DNA of 64,000 nt from positions 1,572,960-1,636,959 of the forward strand of contig QXEO01001565.1 in assembly GCA_007115705.1 (NCBI GenBank), written 5' to 3'. Source of the DNA: Dactylis glomerata (taxonomy: Eukaryota > Streptophyta > Magnoliopsida > Poales > Poaceae). Below are positions 51,748 to 62,989 of this stretch, piece after piece. The notes under the pieces are model-generated. The model saw only the letters and a program-made list of their open reading frames with translations, did no database searches and was not told where the DNA came from. Both the position numbers and the translations under genes were made by a program. Position 1 is the first letter of the stretch. Every line of letters starts with the position of its first letter.

Positions 51748-54700
51748 GTTAGGGACACATGCATGCAAAGTTTCTAGGGTGGACGATGCTCCGGTGATCT
51801 TTATCCGACGAAACCCTAGACGAGGGGGTTCGGAGATCTACCCCTATAGCTTTCTCCGTACGAGGCCTCGCCGATGGATCTTTTGCTTTATTTTGGTTTG
51901 TTTAAAACATATATACATGGAAAGCAAAGGTTGGGCCCACTTTACCATGAAATAGGCTCCGATAGACCCGTAGCGGGAGTTTCCACGTACAGATCCTAGA
52001 TTTCACCAAGTGTTAACAGCCCATGTATGTGAAGAAGGCCATGCCCGGGACCTACCTATATTGCATGTACCAACCTTGGGTCACACCTATACACATATGT
52101 TAGGGACACATGCATGCATGTTTCCTACTTTAGACGATGCTCCGGTGGTCTTTATCTGGCTAAACCCTAGACGAGGGGGTTCGGAGATCTACCCCTATAG
52201 CTTTCTCCATACGAGGCCTCGCCGATGGATCTTTTGCTTTATTTTGGTTTGTTTAGAACATATATACATGGAAAACAAAGGTTGGGCCCACTTTACCATG
52301 AAATAGGCTCCGATAGACCCGTAGCGGGAGTTTCCACGTACAGATCCTGGATTTCACCAAGTGTTAACAGGCCATGTATGTGAAGAAGGCTATGCCCGGG
52401 ACCTACATATATTGCATGTACCAACCCTGGGTCACACCTATACACATATGTTAGGGACACATGCATGCATGTTTCCTACGTTAGACGTTGCTCCGGTGAT
52501 CTTTATCCGGCGAAACCCTAGACGACGGGGTTCGGAGATCTACCCCTATAGCTTTCTCCGTACGAGGCCTTGCCGATGGATCTTTTGCTTTATTTTGGTT
52601 TGTTTAGAATATATATACATGGAAAGCAAAGGTTGGGCCCACTTTACCATGAAATTGGCTGCGATAGACCTGTAGCGGGAGTTTCCACGTACAGATCCTG
52701 GATTTCACCAAGTGTTAACAGCCCATGTATGTGAAGAAGGCCATGCCCGGGACCTACATATATTGCATGTACCAACCTTGGGTCACAGCTATACACATAA
52801 GTTAGGGACACATGCATGCATGTTTCCTACGTTAGACGATGCTCCGGTGGTCTTTATCCGGCGAAACCCTAGACGAGGGGGTTCAGAGATCTACCCCTAT
52901 AGCTTTCTCCGTACGAGGCCTCGCCGATGGATCTTTTACTTTATTTTGGTTTGTTTAGAACTTATATACATGGAAATCAAAGGTTGGGCCCACTTTACCA
53001 TTAAATAGGCTCCAATAAACGCGTAGCGGGAGTTTCCACGTACAGATCCTGGATTTCACCAAGTGTTAACAGCCCATGTATGTGAAGAAGGCCATGCCTG
53101 AGACCTACATATATTGCATGTACCAACCTTGGGTCACACCTATACACATATGTTAGAGACACATGCATGCATGTTTCCTACGTTAGACGATGCTCCGGTG
53201 GTCTTTATCCGGCGAAACCATAGACCGAGGGGGTTCGGAGATCTACCCCTATAGCTTTCTCCGTACGAGGCCTCGCCGATGGATCTTCTGCTTTATTTTG
53301 GTTTGTTTAGAACATATATACATGGAAAGCAAAGGTTGGGCCCACTTTACCATGAAATAGGCTCCGGTAGACCTGTAGCGGGAGTTTCCACGTACAGATC
53401 CTGGATTCACTAAGTGTTAACAGCCCATGTCTCTGATGAAGGCCATGCTCGTGATCTACATATATTGCATGTACCAACCTTGGTTCACACCTATACACAT
53501 ATGTTAGGGACACATGCATGCATATTTCCTACGGTGGACGATGCTCCGGTGGTCTTTATCCGGCGAAACCCTAGACCGAGGGGGTCCGGAGATCTACCCC
53601 TATAGCTTTCTCCGTACGAGGCCTCGCCGATGGATCTTTTGCTTTATTTTGGTTTTTTAGAACATATATACATGGAAAGCAAAGGTTGGGCCCACTTTAC
53701 CATGAAATAGGCTCCGGTAGACCCGTAGCGGGAGTTTCCACGTACAGATCCTGGATTTCACCAAGTGTTAACAGCCCATGTCTCTGAAGAAGGCCATGCC
53801 CGGGACCTACATATATTGCATGTACCAACCTTGGGTCACACCTATACACATATGTTAGGGACACATGCATGCATGTTTCCTACGTTAGACGATGCTCCGG
53901 TGGTCTTTATCCGGCGAAACCCTAGACGAGGGGGTTCGGAGATCTACCCTTATAGCTTTCTCCGTACGAGGCCTCGCCGATGGATCTTTTTCTTTATTTT
54001 GGTTTGTTTAGAACATATATACATGGAAAGCAAAGGTTGGGCCCACTTTACCATGAAATAGGCTCCGATAGACCCGTAGCGGGAGTTTGCACGTACAGAT
54101 CCTGGATTTCACCAAGTGTTAACAGCCCATGTATGTGAAGAAGGCCATGCCCGGGACCTACATATATTGCATGTAACAACATTGGGTCACACCTATACAC
54201 ATATGTTAGGGACACATGCATGCATGTTTCCTACGTTAGACGATGCTCCGGTGGTCTTTATCCAGCGAAACCCTAGACGAGGGGGTTCGGAGATCTACCC
54301 CTATAGCTTTCTCCGTACGAGGCCTCGCCGATGGATCTTTTGCTTTATTTTGGTTTGTTCAGAACATATATATATATGGAAAGCAAAGGTTGGGCCCACT
54401 TTACCATGAAATAGGCTCCGATAGACCCATAGCGGGAGTTTCCACGTACAGATCCTGGATTTCACCAAGTGTTAACAGCCCATGTATGTGAAGAAGGCCA
54501 TGCCCGGGACCTACATATATTGCATGTACCAACCTTGGGTCACACCTATACACATATGTTAGGGTCACATGCATGCATGTTTCCTACGTTAGACGATGCT
54601 CCGGTGGTCTTTATCCGGCGAAACCCTAGACGAGGGGGTTCGGAGATCTACCCCTATAGCTTTCTCCGTACGAGGCCTCGCCGATGGATCTTTTGCTTTA

Positions 54701-55735
54701 TTTTGGTTTGTTTAGAACATATATACATGGAAAGCAAAGGTTGGGCCCACTTTACCATGAAATAGGCTCCGATAGACCCGTAGTGGGAGTTTCCACGTAC
54801 GGATCCTGGATTTCACCAAGTGCTAACAGCCCATGTATGTGAAGAAGGCCATGCCCGGGACCTACATATATTGCATGTACCAACCTTGGGTCACACCTAT
54901 ACACATATGTTAGAGACACATGCATGCATGTTTCCTACGTTAGACGATGCTCCGGTGGTCTTTATCCGGCGAAACCATAGACCGAGGGGGTTCGGAGATC
55001 TACCCCTATAGCTTTCTCCGTACGAGGCCTCGCCGATGGATCTTCTGCTTTATTTTGGTTTGTTTAGAACATATATACATGTAAAGCAAAGGTTGGGCCC
55101 ACTTTACCATGAATTAGGCTCCGGTAGACCCGTAGCGGGAGTTTTCACGTACAGATCCTGGATTTCACCAAGTCTTAACAGCCCATGTCTCTGAAGAAGG
55201 CCATGCCCGGGACCTAGATATATTGCATGTACCAACCTTGGGTCACACCTATACACATATGTTAGGGACACATGCATGCATGTTTCCTACGGTGGATGAT
55301 GCTCCGGTGGTCTTTATCCGGCGAAACCCTAGACCGAGGGGGTCTGGAGATCTACCCCTATAGCTTTCTCCGTACGAGGCCTCGCCGATGGATCTTTTGC
55401 TTTATTTTGGTTTGTTTAGAACATATATACATGGAAAGCAAAGGTTGGGCCCACTTTACCATGAAATAGGCTCCGATAGACCCGTAGCGGGAGTTTCCAC
55501 GTACAAATCCTAGATTTCACCAAGTGTTAACAGCCCATGTCTCTGAAGAAGGCCATGCCCGGGACCTATATTTATTGCATGTACCAACTTTGGGTCACAC
55601 CTATACACATATGTTAGGGACACATGAATGCAAGTTTTCTAGGGTGGACGATGCTCCGGTGGTCTTTATCCGGCGAAATCCTAGACCGGGGAGGGTTCGG
55701 AGATCTACCCCTATAGCTTTCTCCGTACGATGACT
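51748..55735. repeat. Tandem array of about eleven 351-bp units in the CACTA element
   Basis: A marker phrase gttag(g/a)g(a/t)cacatg recurs about every 351-353 bases (near 51748, 52100, 52451, 52802, 53153, 53506, 53857, 54208, 54559, 54912, 55263, 55615), giving eleven full units and a partial one. Units are about 95% alike by eye. Each carries tgcatgcatg, an AAACCCTAGAC-type phrase, gaggcctcgccgatgg and gttgggcccac. As 351 is divisible by three, most units show the same 98-residue ORF, but these look like a by-product. Two unit types differ at the phrase after cagcccatgt (atgtga or ctctga). Confidence 0.95.
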
Positions 55736-56349
55736 CACCGATGAATGTTGGGTCCAACCTTGTTTTGCCATGTTGCTATGACCTAACCAAATACAAACCA
55801 AGAGAAGGCTACACTTTGCTACCCCCTTACGATGCATGTCTAGGGGGGTAGACGACGTGGGACGCACGAGCTAGGGTTTCGGTGGAAGGGGGATTCCGGT
55901 GCCTCGGGGTCCCTAGGGAAGATGCATGTGGCCCTAGCACATTGTTTTTGCATGGGGCTATGACCTAACCAAACACAAATATAATAGGGAGAAATGTCCA
56001 CCGGGGTACCCCCCATCTGGATAATATCTAGTGGGGGGTAGACGATGCCGGGTTTCGGAACTACCGCACTCCGACGTAGGAAAAGCATGGAATCTTTGAA
56101 CAACTTCTTCAAAATGTGTGAGACATAAAATTTAAATACATGCATACGATAACACTAACACAATTTGTCAACGTGTCGCTGTGAGAGACAAGATTCGCAA
56201 CGTCATTTCATGCGGACATGTGGAGACGGTTATTTGAAGGGTACGAATTTGTCCAACTGATAAAAATATAACCATATTTAAATTATTGATATTATTAAAG
56301 AAATAAGTATAAATTCAATACATGACATTAATTACATAAAATACAAAAC
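55736..56349. other. CACTA interior between the array and the right subterminal repeats
   Basis: About 600 bases without a gene. It contains one imperfect duplication of about 40 bases (ctatgacctaaccaaatacaa at 55775 and ctatgacctaaccaaacacaa at 55960) and two short runs of ggggg/ccccc. AT-rich after 56100. Confidence 0.6.
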
Positions 56350-56676
56350 AGGGTATATGCCGACGGCCGACCGTACGCCGAGGGTAGCCGTCGGCGTATG
56401 CATGGGAATACGCCGACGGCCGGCAGTACACCGAGGGTGGCCGTCGGCGTATAAGTAACGATGTGACGGCGCTCGCCCGACGTAAACTTCTGGGCCACGT
56501 GTGCAACCCCTACGCCGATGGCCCGTAGACGCCGAGGGTAGCCGTCGGCGTATGGGCTCCTACGCCGACGGTAACACTACGCCGACGGCTGCTTTGGTGG
56601 GCTATCCTGGAGGCACCCTACGCCGACGGCAACGACCTTTGGCCGTCGGCGTAGAGGGAGGCCGTCGGCGTCTTCC
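56350..56676. repeat. Right subterminal repeats of the CACTA element
   Basis: Dense copies of tacgccgacggc and its inverse, the same core as at the left end, up to the terminal repeat. Confidence 0.85.
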
Positions 56677-56679
56677 ACG

Positions 56680-56691
56680 ATTCCTGTAGTG
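56680..56691 (-). repeat. Right terminal inverted repeat of the CACTA element
   Basis: ATTCCTGTAGTG, inverse of 36372-36383, followed by the TTA duplication at 56692-56694. Confidence 0.95.
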
Positions 56692-56861
56692 TTACCAGCC
56701 TCAAAATAACAAATACAAGCCTTTGACCATCCTTTCTCTAAAGTTGTTGGCTGTAGTTCTGGCTGGGTCAAAACGAGTTGGTGTCTTGGTGACCTGGTGC
56801 TCCCCGAGTTTGAGCCGACATGCTGTTCGAATTCGAGCCTCAAGCTGTGTTAAAATATATA

Positions 56862-57031
56862 CTCCATCCTTTCTAAAATATAACATATTTTAGCTTTTTT
56901 TGATACATAGGTATCTGGACGCTTTTTAGTATCCAAGTTTATTTATTTTGTTTTCTACCTACACATTAAAAGATGTCTAGATATATAGTGTCAGAAAAAC
57001 GCTAAAACATCTTATTTTGAAATAGAGGAAG
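56862..57031. mobile_element. Decayed Stowaway MITE
   Basis: Begins ctccatcctttctaaaatat after TA and ends cttattttgaaatagaggaag before TA. The inverted ends match each other and the better-preserved copy at 57811. 170 bp. Confidence 0.75.
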
Positions 57032-57810
57032 TATGTACTGCCTAATCTTTTAATCAGTTTGGACTTCTAAAATAGTTGGCTAGTTCATCAATTCAATATA
57101 GTATCAGAGTCAGGAGGTCTCAAGAAAAAGCTCTGACTAATACACTATTTAACCTACTCCAAATAGTAGTGTCTTTTCGCTTATCCAGCCTAGAGGAGTG
57201 TTAAGAAATAAGGTTTTTACGTTACAATTTACTTGTACTACTATATCAGAGTAGTAGTATTAAGGATTTATATACCATTTATTGAAAGGGTATATATGGA
57301 CAATTCACTGAGCAAGAAATCATGATACAGATTTGATTGATTTAGCCACGTAAAAAGAAAAAAATTCGAACAAACATCCAGCCACGTAAAATGAAATAAA
57401 AAAAATCCGAATCTTCTGCCTGCGTGTCCTGTTCGGATACGTGCTACACAAATCCATAGTTGAGAGAGAGGAAGCGATCTAGCTGTGTTGTGCTTGACGG
57501 GCATCACAAATATACGTCCTTTTTCGCAGTGAGCAGGAGGCATGTTTCATATGTACATGTGGAGGCAGCGACGGCGGTCGAGAGAGTAGCAGCCATCATT
57601 GGTATCATGTAGAAGTTTCATTTTCTTCACAAATTGTAAAGACTTGATTTAAATTCTAGGGCACTTGCACGTACCTTTGTACAGAAAAGGAGCTATTATA
57701 AGGAAGGGTAAGAAAAGGAAAGTAGTATAAGGAAGTTTCCTATATTTGTTGGACCAATATTTTTGCACATGTCGAAAATGCTATTGGATGAAAAAAATAC
57801 TAATCTTCTA

Positions 57811-57958
57811 CTCCCTCCGTTTAGAAATATAAGATGTTTTAGCTTTGTGAAGCTAATGTATCTAGACATCTTTTAGTGTATAGATCTATACACTAAAAGA
57901 TATCTAGATACATTCATTTCACAAAACTAAAACATCTTATATTTCCGAACGGAGGGAG
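57811..57958. mobile_element. Stowaway MITE, near-perfect foldback
   Basis: 148 bp starting ctccctccgtttagaaatat and ending in the inverse, with TA on both sides (57809-57810 and 57959-57960). The two halves pair almost completely, meeting at tgtatagatctataca. Stowaway elements of this type are common in grasses and transcripts from them can be processed to small RNAs. Confidence 0.95.
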
Positions 57959-58262
57959 TAGTCAATAAGTATAGGCCGATTCTGGAGCATTGGATCTGCT
58001 AAATAGAGGTCAATACTATTTTATCCCTACCGTAAAAAGCCCCAAAAAATATATAGGGTCTAGCTCTTTTCATCGGTTTGGATTTTTAAAATAGTTGGCT
58101 AGTGCATTAATTCAGTAGGTTTGATAGGTTATATATAGAATTTAGCTTTTTTCATCATTTTGGACTTAAAATAGTCAGGTATCAATTTAATAGGTTGGAT
58201 TTGTTCCGGTGACGCTCTGAGTCTAAGTAGAAGACTGTAACGGAGACATCTATTTTACTATA

Positions 58263-58350
58263 GCTTGACCTTTCAATGGTATTTTTTTGCAGCTTGACCT
58301 TTCAGTGGTATTTTTTTGCACCTTGACCTTTCAGTGGTATTTTTCTAAAG
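58263..58350. repeat. Three tandem copies of a 29-base repeat
   Basis: Unit cttgacctttcagtggtatt followed by tttttgcac, repeated three times with few changes. An inverted, single diverged copy lies at about 36257-36320 in the PHO1 promoter. Confidence 0.8.
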
Positions 58351-58442
58351 TCCACGTCTTGTAATGGTATGGATCCAAAAATAAAAATAAAGAAAAGGCT
58401 CAACGGCCATGCTTTTTTTTTGACAGGAAACTGGCGGCTTTA

Positions 58443-61005
58443 TTAAACTTCAGAAACAAGTTCATTACAAATGATGGTCTGGATCACCTCCGGGACCTCA
58501 TTAACCCACACAACGCTAGCTTTAGACTCCGCCCCACGGGCAAGAGAATGTGCCGCCCTATTACAAAGTCTACCTTGATGAGAGAAATTCACAGAAGAAA
58601 ATCTGTCAACCATCTTTTTGATGTCAGAGATCACCACACCAGAAGCTGATCGATCTCTATCTCTGTCTTTAATTTTTGCTATCAAGTTGGAACAATCTGA
58701 CACAGCGCTCACCTCAAAAAAGTTAGCTTGGAGACAGCAAAAAAGAGCATAGCGCAATGCTACTGCCTCAGCTAGCTCCGGTTCCTGAATATGAGCAAAA
58801 CGGCGAGAGCCAGCCAGAAGAACTTGACCACGATCATTTCTAAGAATAAAGCCAGCACCCATGCACCTAGAATGGGCAAAAATGGCAGCATCAACGTTCA
58901 ACATAACCTTTCCCTCCGGCGGCGGAATCCATTTTGGAAACGAGCGATTGGATTCACGTCTGTTGGAGTTTGCAGGTTTGAAAGTATGCTCCATAATCAT
59001 CCCATAATAGGCCTTGATTTTCTGCACAATACGGCTAGGGTGTTGCATTGCTTCACCGTTTCGGACAGCATTACGAGCTTCCCATAAATGCCAGACAGTA
59101 ACCGCCAAAGCTGTATTTTGCTCTGCGGTTGCCGAAGAAATCCAATCAAGTGTCCACTGTCGTATGTGGGTGAAGTTGTTAAGCTGTAGCTGTAAGTTAA
59201 AAAACTTCTTCACTTCTGACCACACTTCACGAGCATATGGGCAGAAAAGAATTGAGTGCTGGATCGGTTCCTCTCTTCCACAAAAGCAACAAGAATAATC
59301 ACAGGGAATGGAGCGTCGTTGTAGAGCTGCCCCTGACGGAAGACAATCATGCGCTAGTCTCCACATGGTCACTTTCATCTTGTTAGGGCATTGAATTTTC
59401 CACAACAATTTCCAGCCTTTTTCCAACACAGATTGGTCAGAGGTTGAACCCCCTCCAGAACGACTGCACTCTTCCCAAAATTTCTCTGTACATGCCTTCA
59501 AATATGCTGACCTGACAGTATACGAACCTGACTTGCAGTGAGGCCAAGAAACAAAGTCCGAGCAACCATCAGAGCTGAGAGGAATAGAGAGGATCCTGTC
59601 AGCAGTATCAGCATCGAAGGCACCTCGCACGACATCTTCCTTCCAAGACTTGCAGTCTTCATCAAGGAAGAAGTTTACCTTGACGTTTTCGGGTAGATTA
59701 ACAGTATCAGCAACTGTACCAGCAGGTGTGTTCGGGATCCAATTGTCATTCAGAGCAGAGATACTAGACCCATTCCCAACTCGCCAAAACAGGCCACGTT
59801 GTAACAATTTCTTTCCTTTGAGTAAGCTACGCCAGGTATAAGATGCAGATCGAGGCGTCGAAGCAGTCCAGAAGTCCTCATTAGGAAAGTAGCGACCCTT
59901 CAAAACGCGATCACATAAAGAGTTTGGTTCGGTGAGAAGGCGCCAACATTGTTTTCCAAGCATGGCCAGGTTAAAGGTATGCATGTCTCGGAAGCCCATA
60001 CCACCATATTTTTTCGGTGAACACATCCACCGCCAAGATCTCCAATGCAATTTCTTTTTGCCGTCTTCGGTTCCCCACCAAAAATTGGAAATTGGCCTTC
60101 TCATTTTATCACAGACTGCAATAGGTATCTCAAAACAGCTCATAACATACGTAGGTATGGCCTGAGCAACACTCTTCAATAAAGCTTCCTTGCCGGCACG
60201 AGAAACAGGACGGTCAGACCACCCATTTAAATGTTTCCAGAGACGCCCAGTCAGGAAATTAAAGCAACTTGTTGGTGAATTACCAATCCATGTAGGCATG
60301 CCCAAGTAGGTGGATTGTAATGTTTCATCATCAACCTGCAGAAGTGTTTTCACCTCATTCTTCACTTGAGCCTTGCAATGTCGACCAAAGAAAATAGAGG
60401 ATTTACCCATGTTGATCTTTTGTCCCGATCCTTGACAGTAAATTGTTAATACTTCCTTCAGCTGATCAACATTTCTCTTATTAGCTCGGGTAAAAACACA
60501 CTATCATCGGCAAACAAAAGGTGGCTGATAGGAGGACCAGACCTTCCATTCTTCAAACCAAGAAGAGCTCCTGTTCTTTCCTTTTGTTGCAACAAGCACG
60601 ATAAACCCTCCGTACAAAGAAGAAACAGATACAGACTAATTGGATCCCCTTGACGAATACCTCTTGACGGAACAACGGGGTCTGTTAATTCTCCATTCAC
60701 TCGGACAGAATATCGTACTGATGTGACACATCTCATCACCATATTGATCCAACGTTGATCAAAACCAAGTTTTTGAAGGACACCGGCAAGATAACACCAT
60801 TCGACTCTGTCGTATGCCTTCATCATATCGATCTTTAGTGCAAAGAAGGGTTGCTTAGATCTTTGTTTCCTAATCGTCTGCAAGCACTCATAGGAAATAA
60901 GAACATTGTCGGTGATTAACCTTCCAGGCACAAAAGCACTTTGTTGTTCTGACACAATCTTCGGTAAATAAACCTTGAGCCTATTGGAAACAACCTTTGA
61001 TGCAA
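58443..61005 (-). pseudogene. LINE ORF2: RT palm, zf-RVT and RNase H part
   Basis: From 61005 the frame has SEQQSAFVPGRLITDNVL, ALKIDMMKAYDRVEW, SRGIRQGDPISLYLF and the catalytic FADD (about 60510). A single-base frameshift in a T run near 60495 then shifts the frame. The long frame 60410-58443 (655 codons) continues with YLGMPTWIGNS, the Trp-rich thumb region, a zinc-finger-RVT block (SCCFCGREEPIQHSILFCP, about 59260) and an RNase H domain (LNVDAAIF, GAGFILRNDRG, SDCSNLI, NRAAHSLARG). This enzyme would copy the LINE RNA at a nicked target. It is inactive because of the frameshift and Helitron. Confidence 0.88.
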
Positions 61006-62989
61006 TCTTATATCTTATATTTACTAATTGGAGGCACCATACGAGCCCCCACATTAATCCTAGGAGAAACGCTGGAGAAAAAGAAAATCCTAACCTTAAA
61101 TCTTAATCTCAACGGCCGAGGGTGGACTTGATTTTTGCGAATCGTGGCTGTATAGGAGACGTGCCTCCGTTGCAATATTTTAACTCAAAAGAAGTGCATG
61201 TCTCTAAAGATATAGACGTAACGGCCATGCATGCCTACAGATATTTACCTGATCTCCACGAATCGTTTGCAACATAAACTCAAAATACGTATGCCTACAG
61301 ATATATTATAGTACTATCTTCTATACAAATGGCCAATACCTTTCTCGCCAAATAGCTTAAGGAGATCATGACGTGCATCTTCTTGAGTTGATCGAAGTTC
61401 CGGCATAGCAGCCGCCGACATCCCATGATCTCAAGCATCACGTCGCCGTCGACATCCCGTCACGTCATACAGATATCACAGGAGATTAGGAGGACAGATG
61501 GGCAACTGAAGCTTGGATTAAGGAGGGGAATAGATGGGCTGGCGATGTGCGATAGTTGGTCTTCTTCTGCGATAGTACTCGCACGGTATAATCGGCTGCA
61601 GTTGCCGCGGCTGTCAACCGACTCCATTCGCCCATGGTCGTTTCTGATGTAGTAAAGTTGCTCAGCGATTTTATGTCCACCTTTGCGGTGTCGATCTGTT
61701 GTGTTTGTACCAGCATACAGACGAGATCAGTATGATGGATTCGCATATATATACGATGCGATACTGCAGAATGCATCCCTAAACCTAGGTTGTGGTTGCA
61801 GCAGGACGTCACAGGAAAAGCTGAAGCTCAGCGGCAGAGGCTACCCGATGGAGGCTGCGACAATCGCTAGCTACATCGACGGCGGGGTGGAGTTCCTGTC
61901 TACAACTACATGCAAGGTGTGTTCGAATCTGCAACAATTTGAAGATTGTTTTTTCTGTTTTGGCTTAGTTCTGAAGGCGACGGTGATACAGCCTCCTTTC
62001 CTGATTGGATTTAACAGATTATGCAATTAGCATCACGTGGACTTAATAAGGCGATTACAATCTAGGGTGATACTTTCGATGATTATATCCTTAAAGTTGG
62101 ACACTGGCAATGCAATCAGCAGTCCATTATAAGGTAAGTAGTGTTTTTTATGTAGGTCTTGCTGCAGCTTGGCTATTTAGTGTAGGAGTCCATGCGCACT
62201 TGAATCACCGTGATACTACTACTTTCATAAGAATTGTGACGTGATTAATTAGCTGTGTCAGGGCTCTTTTTTCTCATACTGGATAGCATAGCTAGCCTGC
62301 ATTGCTAATACATGCTTTACTCTTGCAGCTTTCAATGTTCTCCAAGTACACAACCTGAGTTGATTGGGATGGGCGTTAATTGATGTGCTCTCAAGTTTTA
62401 TTCCGATCTGTACGCTAGGCTCTCAATGAACTTCCGATGGCCCCATGTGATAGTGTTAGCAACAAATAAGTTGAAGGGAGAATATTCACATGAAAAGCCT
62501 ACCACCAAAATCCATGGTAGAGAGTAGAACGTGTAAAGCATTGACTCAGGAGCATGCTTTTCACGTTGAATAGTATATCTTCCAGAAACAAATTTATGTT
62601 ACCGATGTACCTATCTTGAATAGTAGATCTTCAAGAAACAAATTTCTTTTGCGTTGGTTATTCATTTCACCGGGTCTCTCAATTTCCGGTTTTTGACCAA
62701 ATATATTATGGATCAAAAGTCCAACCACACCTCGGGCTCAACCTACCTGATCAAAGACCACACACTAATTTATATGCATCCATGTGTCCCAGAGGACCAA
62801 GATGATCATCGTCTTCAGATCGCGTCATCGGGAGGAAGGAGTAGCCATAGAACTCTGACATTGCATTACTTAAAATAAAATTTATGGTTAAAATTTAATG
62901 ATTATTTTTCACTAACTTCAAAATTAACATACTCATACATTAATAATAGTAAAATATATAGCCGTGCCGAGGCACGGGTTGACGACTAG
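61006..62989 (+). mobile_element. Non-autonomous Helitron in the LINE
   Basis: Starts TCTTATATC after an A and ends CTAG before a T. A 7-bp stem hairpin (ccgtgcc/ggcacgg, 62962-62977) lies 8 bases before CTAG, and there is no target duplication, all as in Helitrons. The LINE reading frame resumes across the gap. The 2-kb interior has no Rep/helicase. A plus-strand ORF at 61683-62030 is of unknown origin and could be captured DNA. A phrase of about 35 bases (gaatagta.atcttc.agaaacaaat) is duplicated at 62570 and 62620. Confidence 0.85.

Larger units (their letters stand above)
36372..56691 (-). mobile_element. CACTA (En/Spm) transposon, 20.3 kb, with nested insertions
   Basis: Ends are CACTACAGGAAT (36372) and its inverse ATTCCTGTAGTG (56680-56691). 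Both are flanked by TTA (36369-36371 and 56692-56694), the 3-bp target duplication of CACTA elements. Subterminal repeats of the type TACGCCGACGGC cluster at both ends. The gene order is on the minus strand: TNP2-type transposase and a second ORF, both decayed. About 10.3 kb of the length is an Athila element, and about 4 kb is a 351-bp tandem array. With a broken transposase it is presumably immobile unless helped in trans. Confidence 0.92.
56695..58412. other. Flanking DNA between CACTA and LINE (former distal PHO1 upstream region)
   Basis: No gene supported. It contains two Stowaway-type MITEs (56862-57031 and 57811-57958) and a triplicated 29-base repeat (58263-58350). Before the CACTA insertion this DNA would have continued directly from the PHO1 promoter. 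A minus-strand ORF at 57268-57543 has no recognisable domain. Confidence 0.6.

Noticed and set aside
52010..55733. Repeated 63-104-residue ORFs in the 351-bp array as a gene family
   Set aside because: They are the same repeat translated again because 351 is a multiple of three. Units differ in length by frame breaks, and there is no domain or promoter evidence.
51748..55735. CRISPR-like regular array
   Set aside because: Units are nearly identical through their full length, without unique spacers, and the genome is a plant.
57268..57543. 91-residue minus-strand ORF
   Set aside because: No recognisable domain; lies between MITEs in AT-rich DNA.
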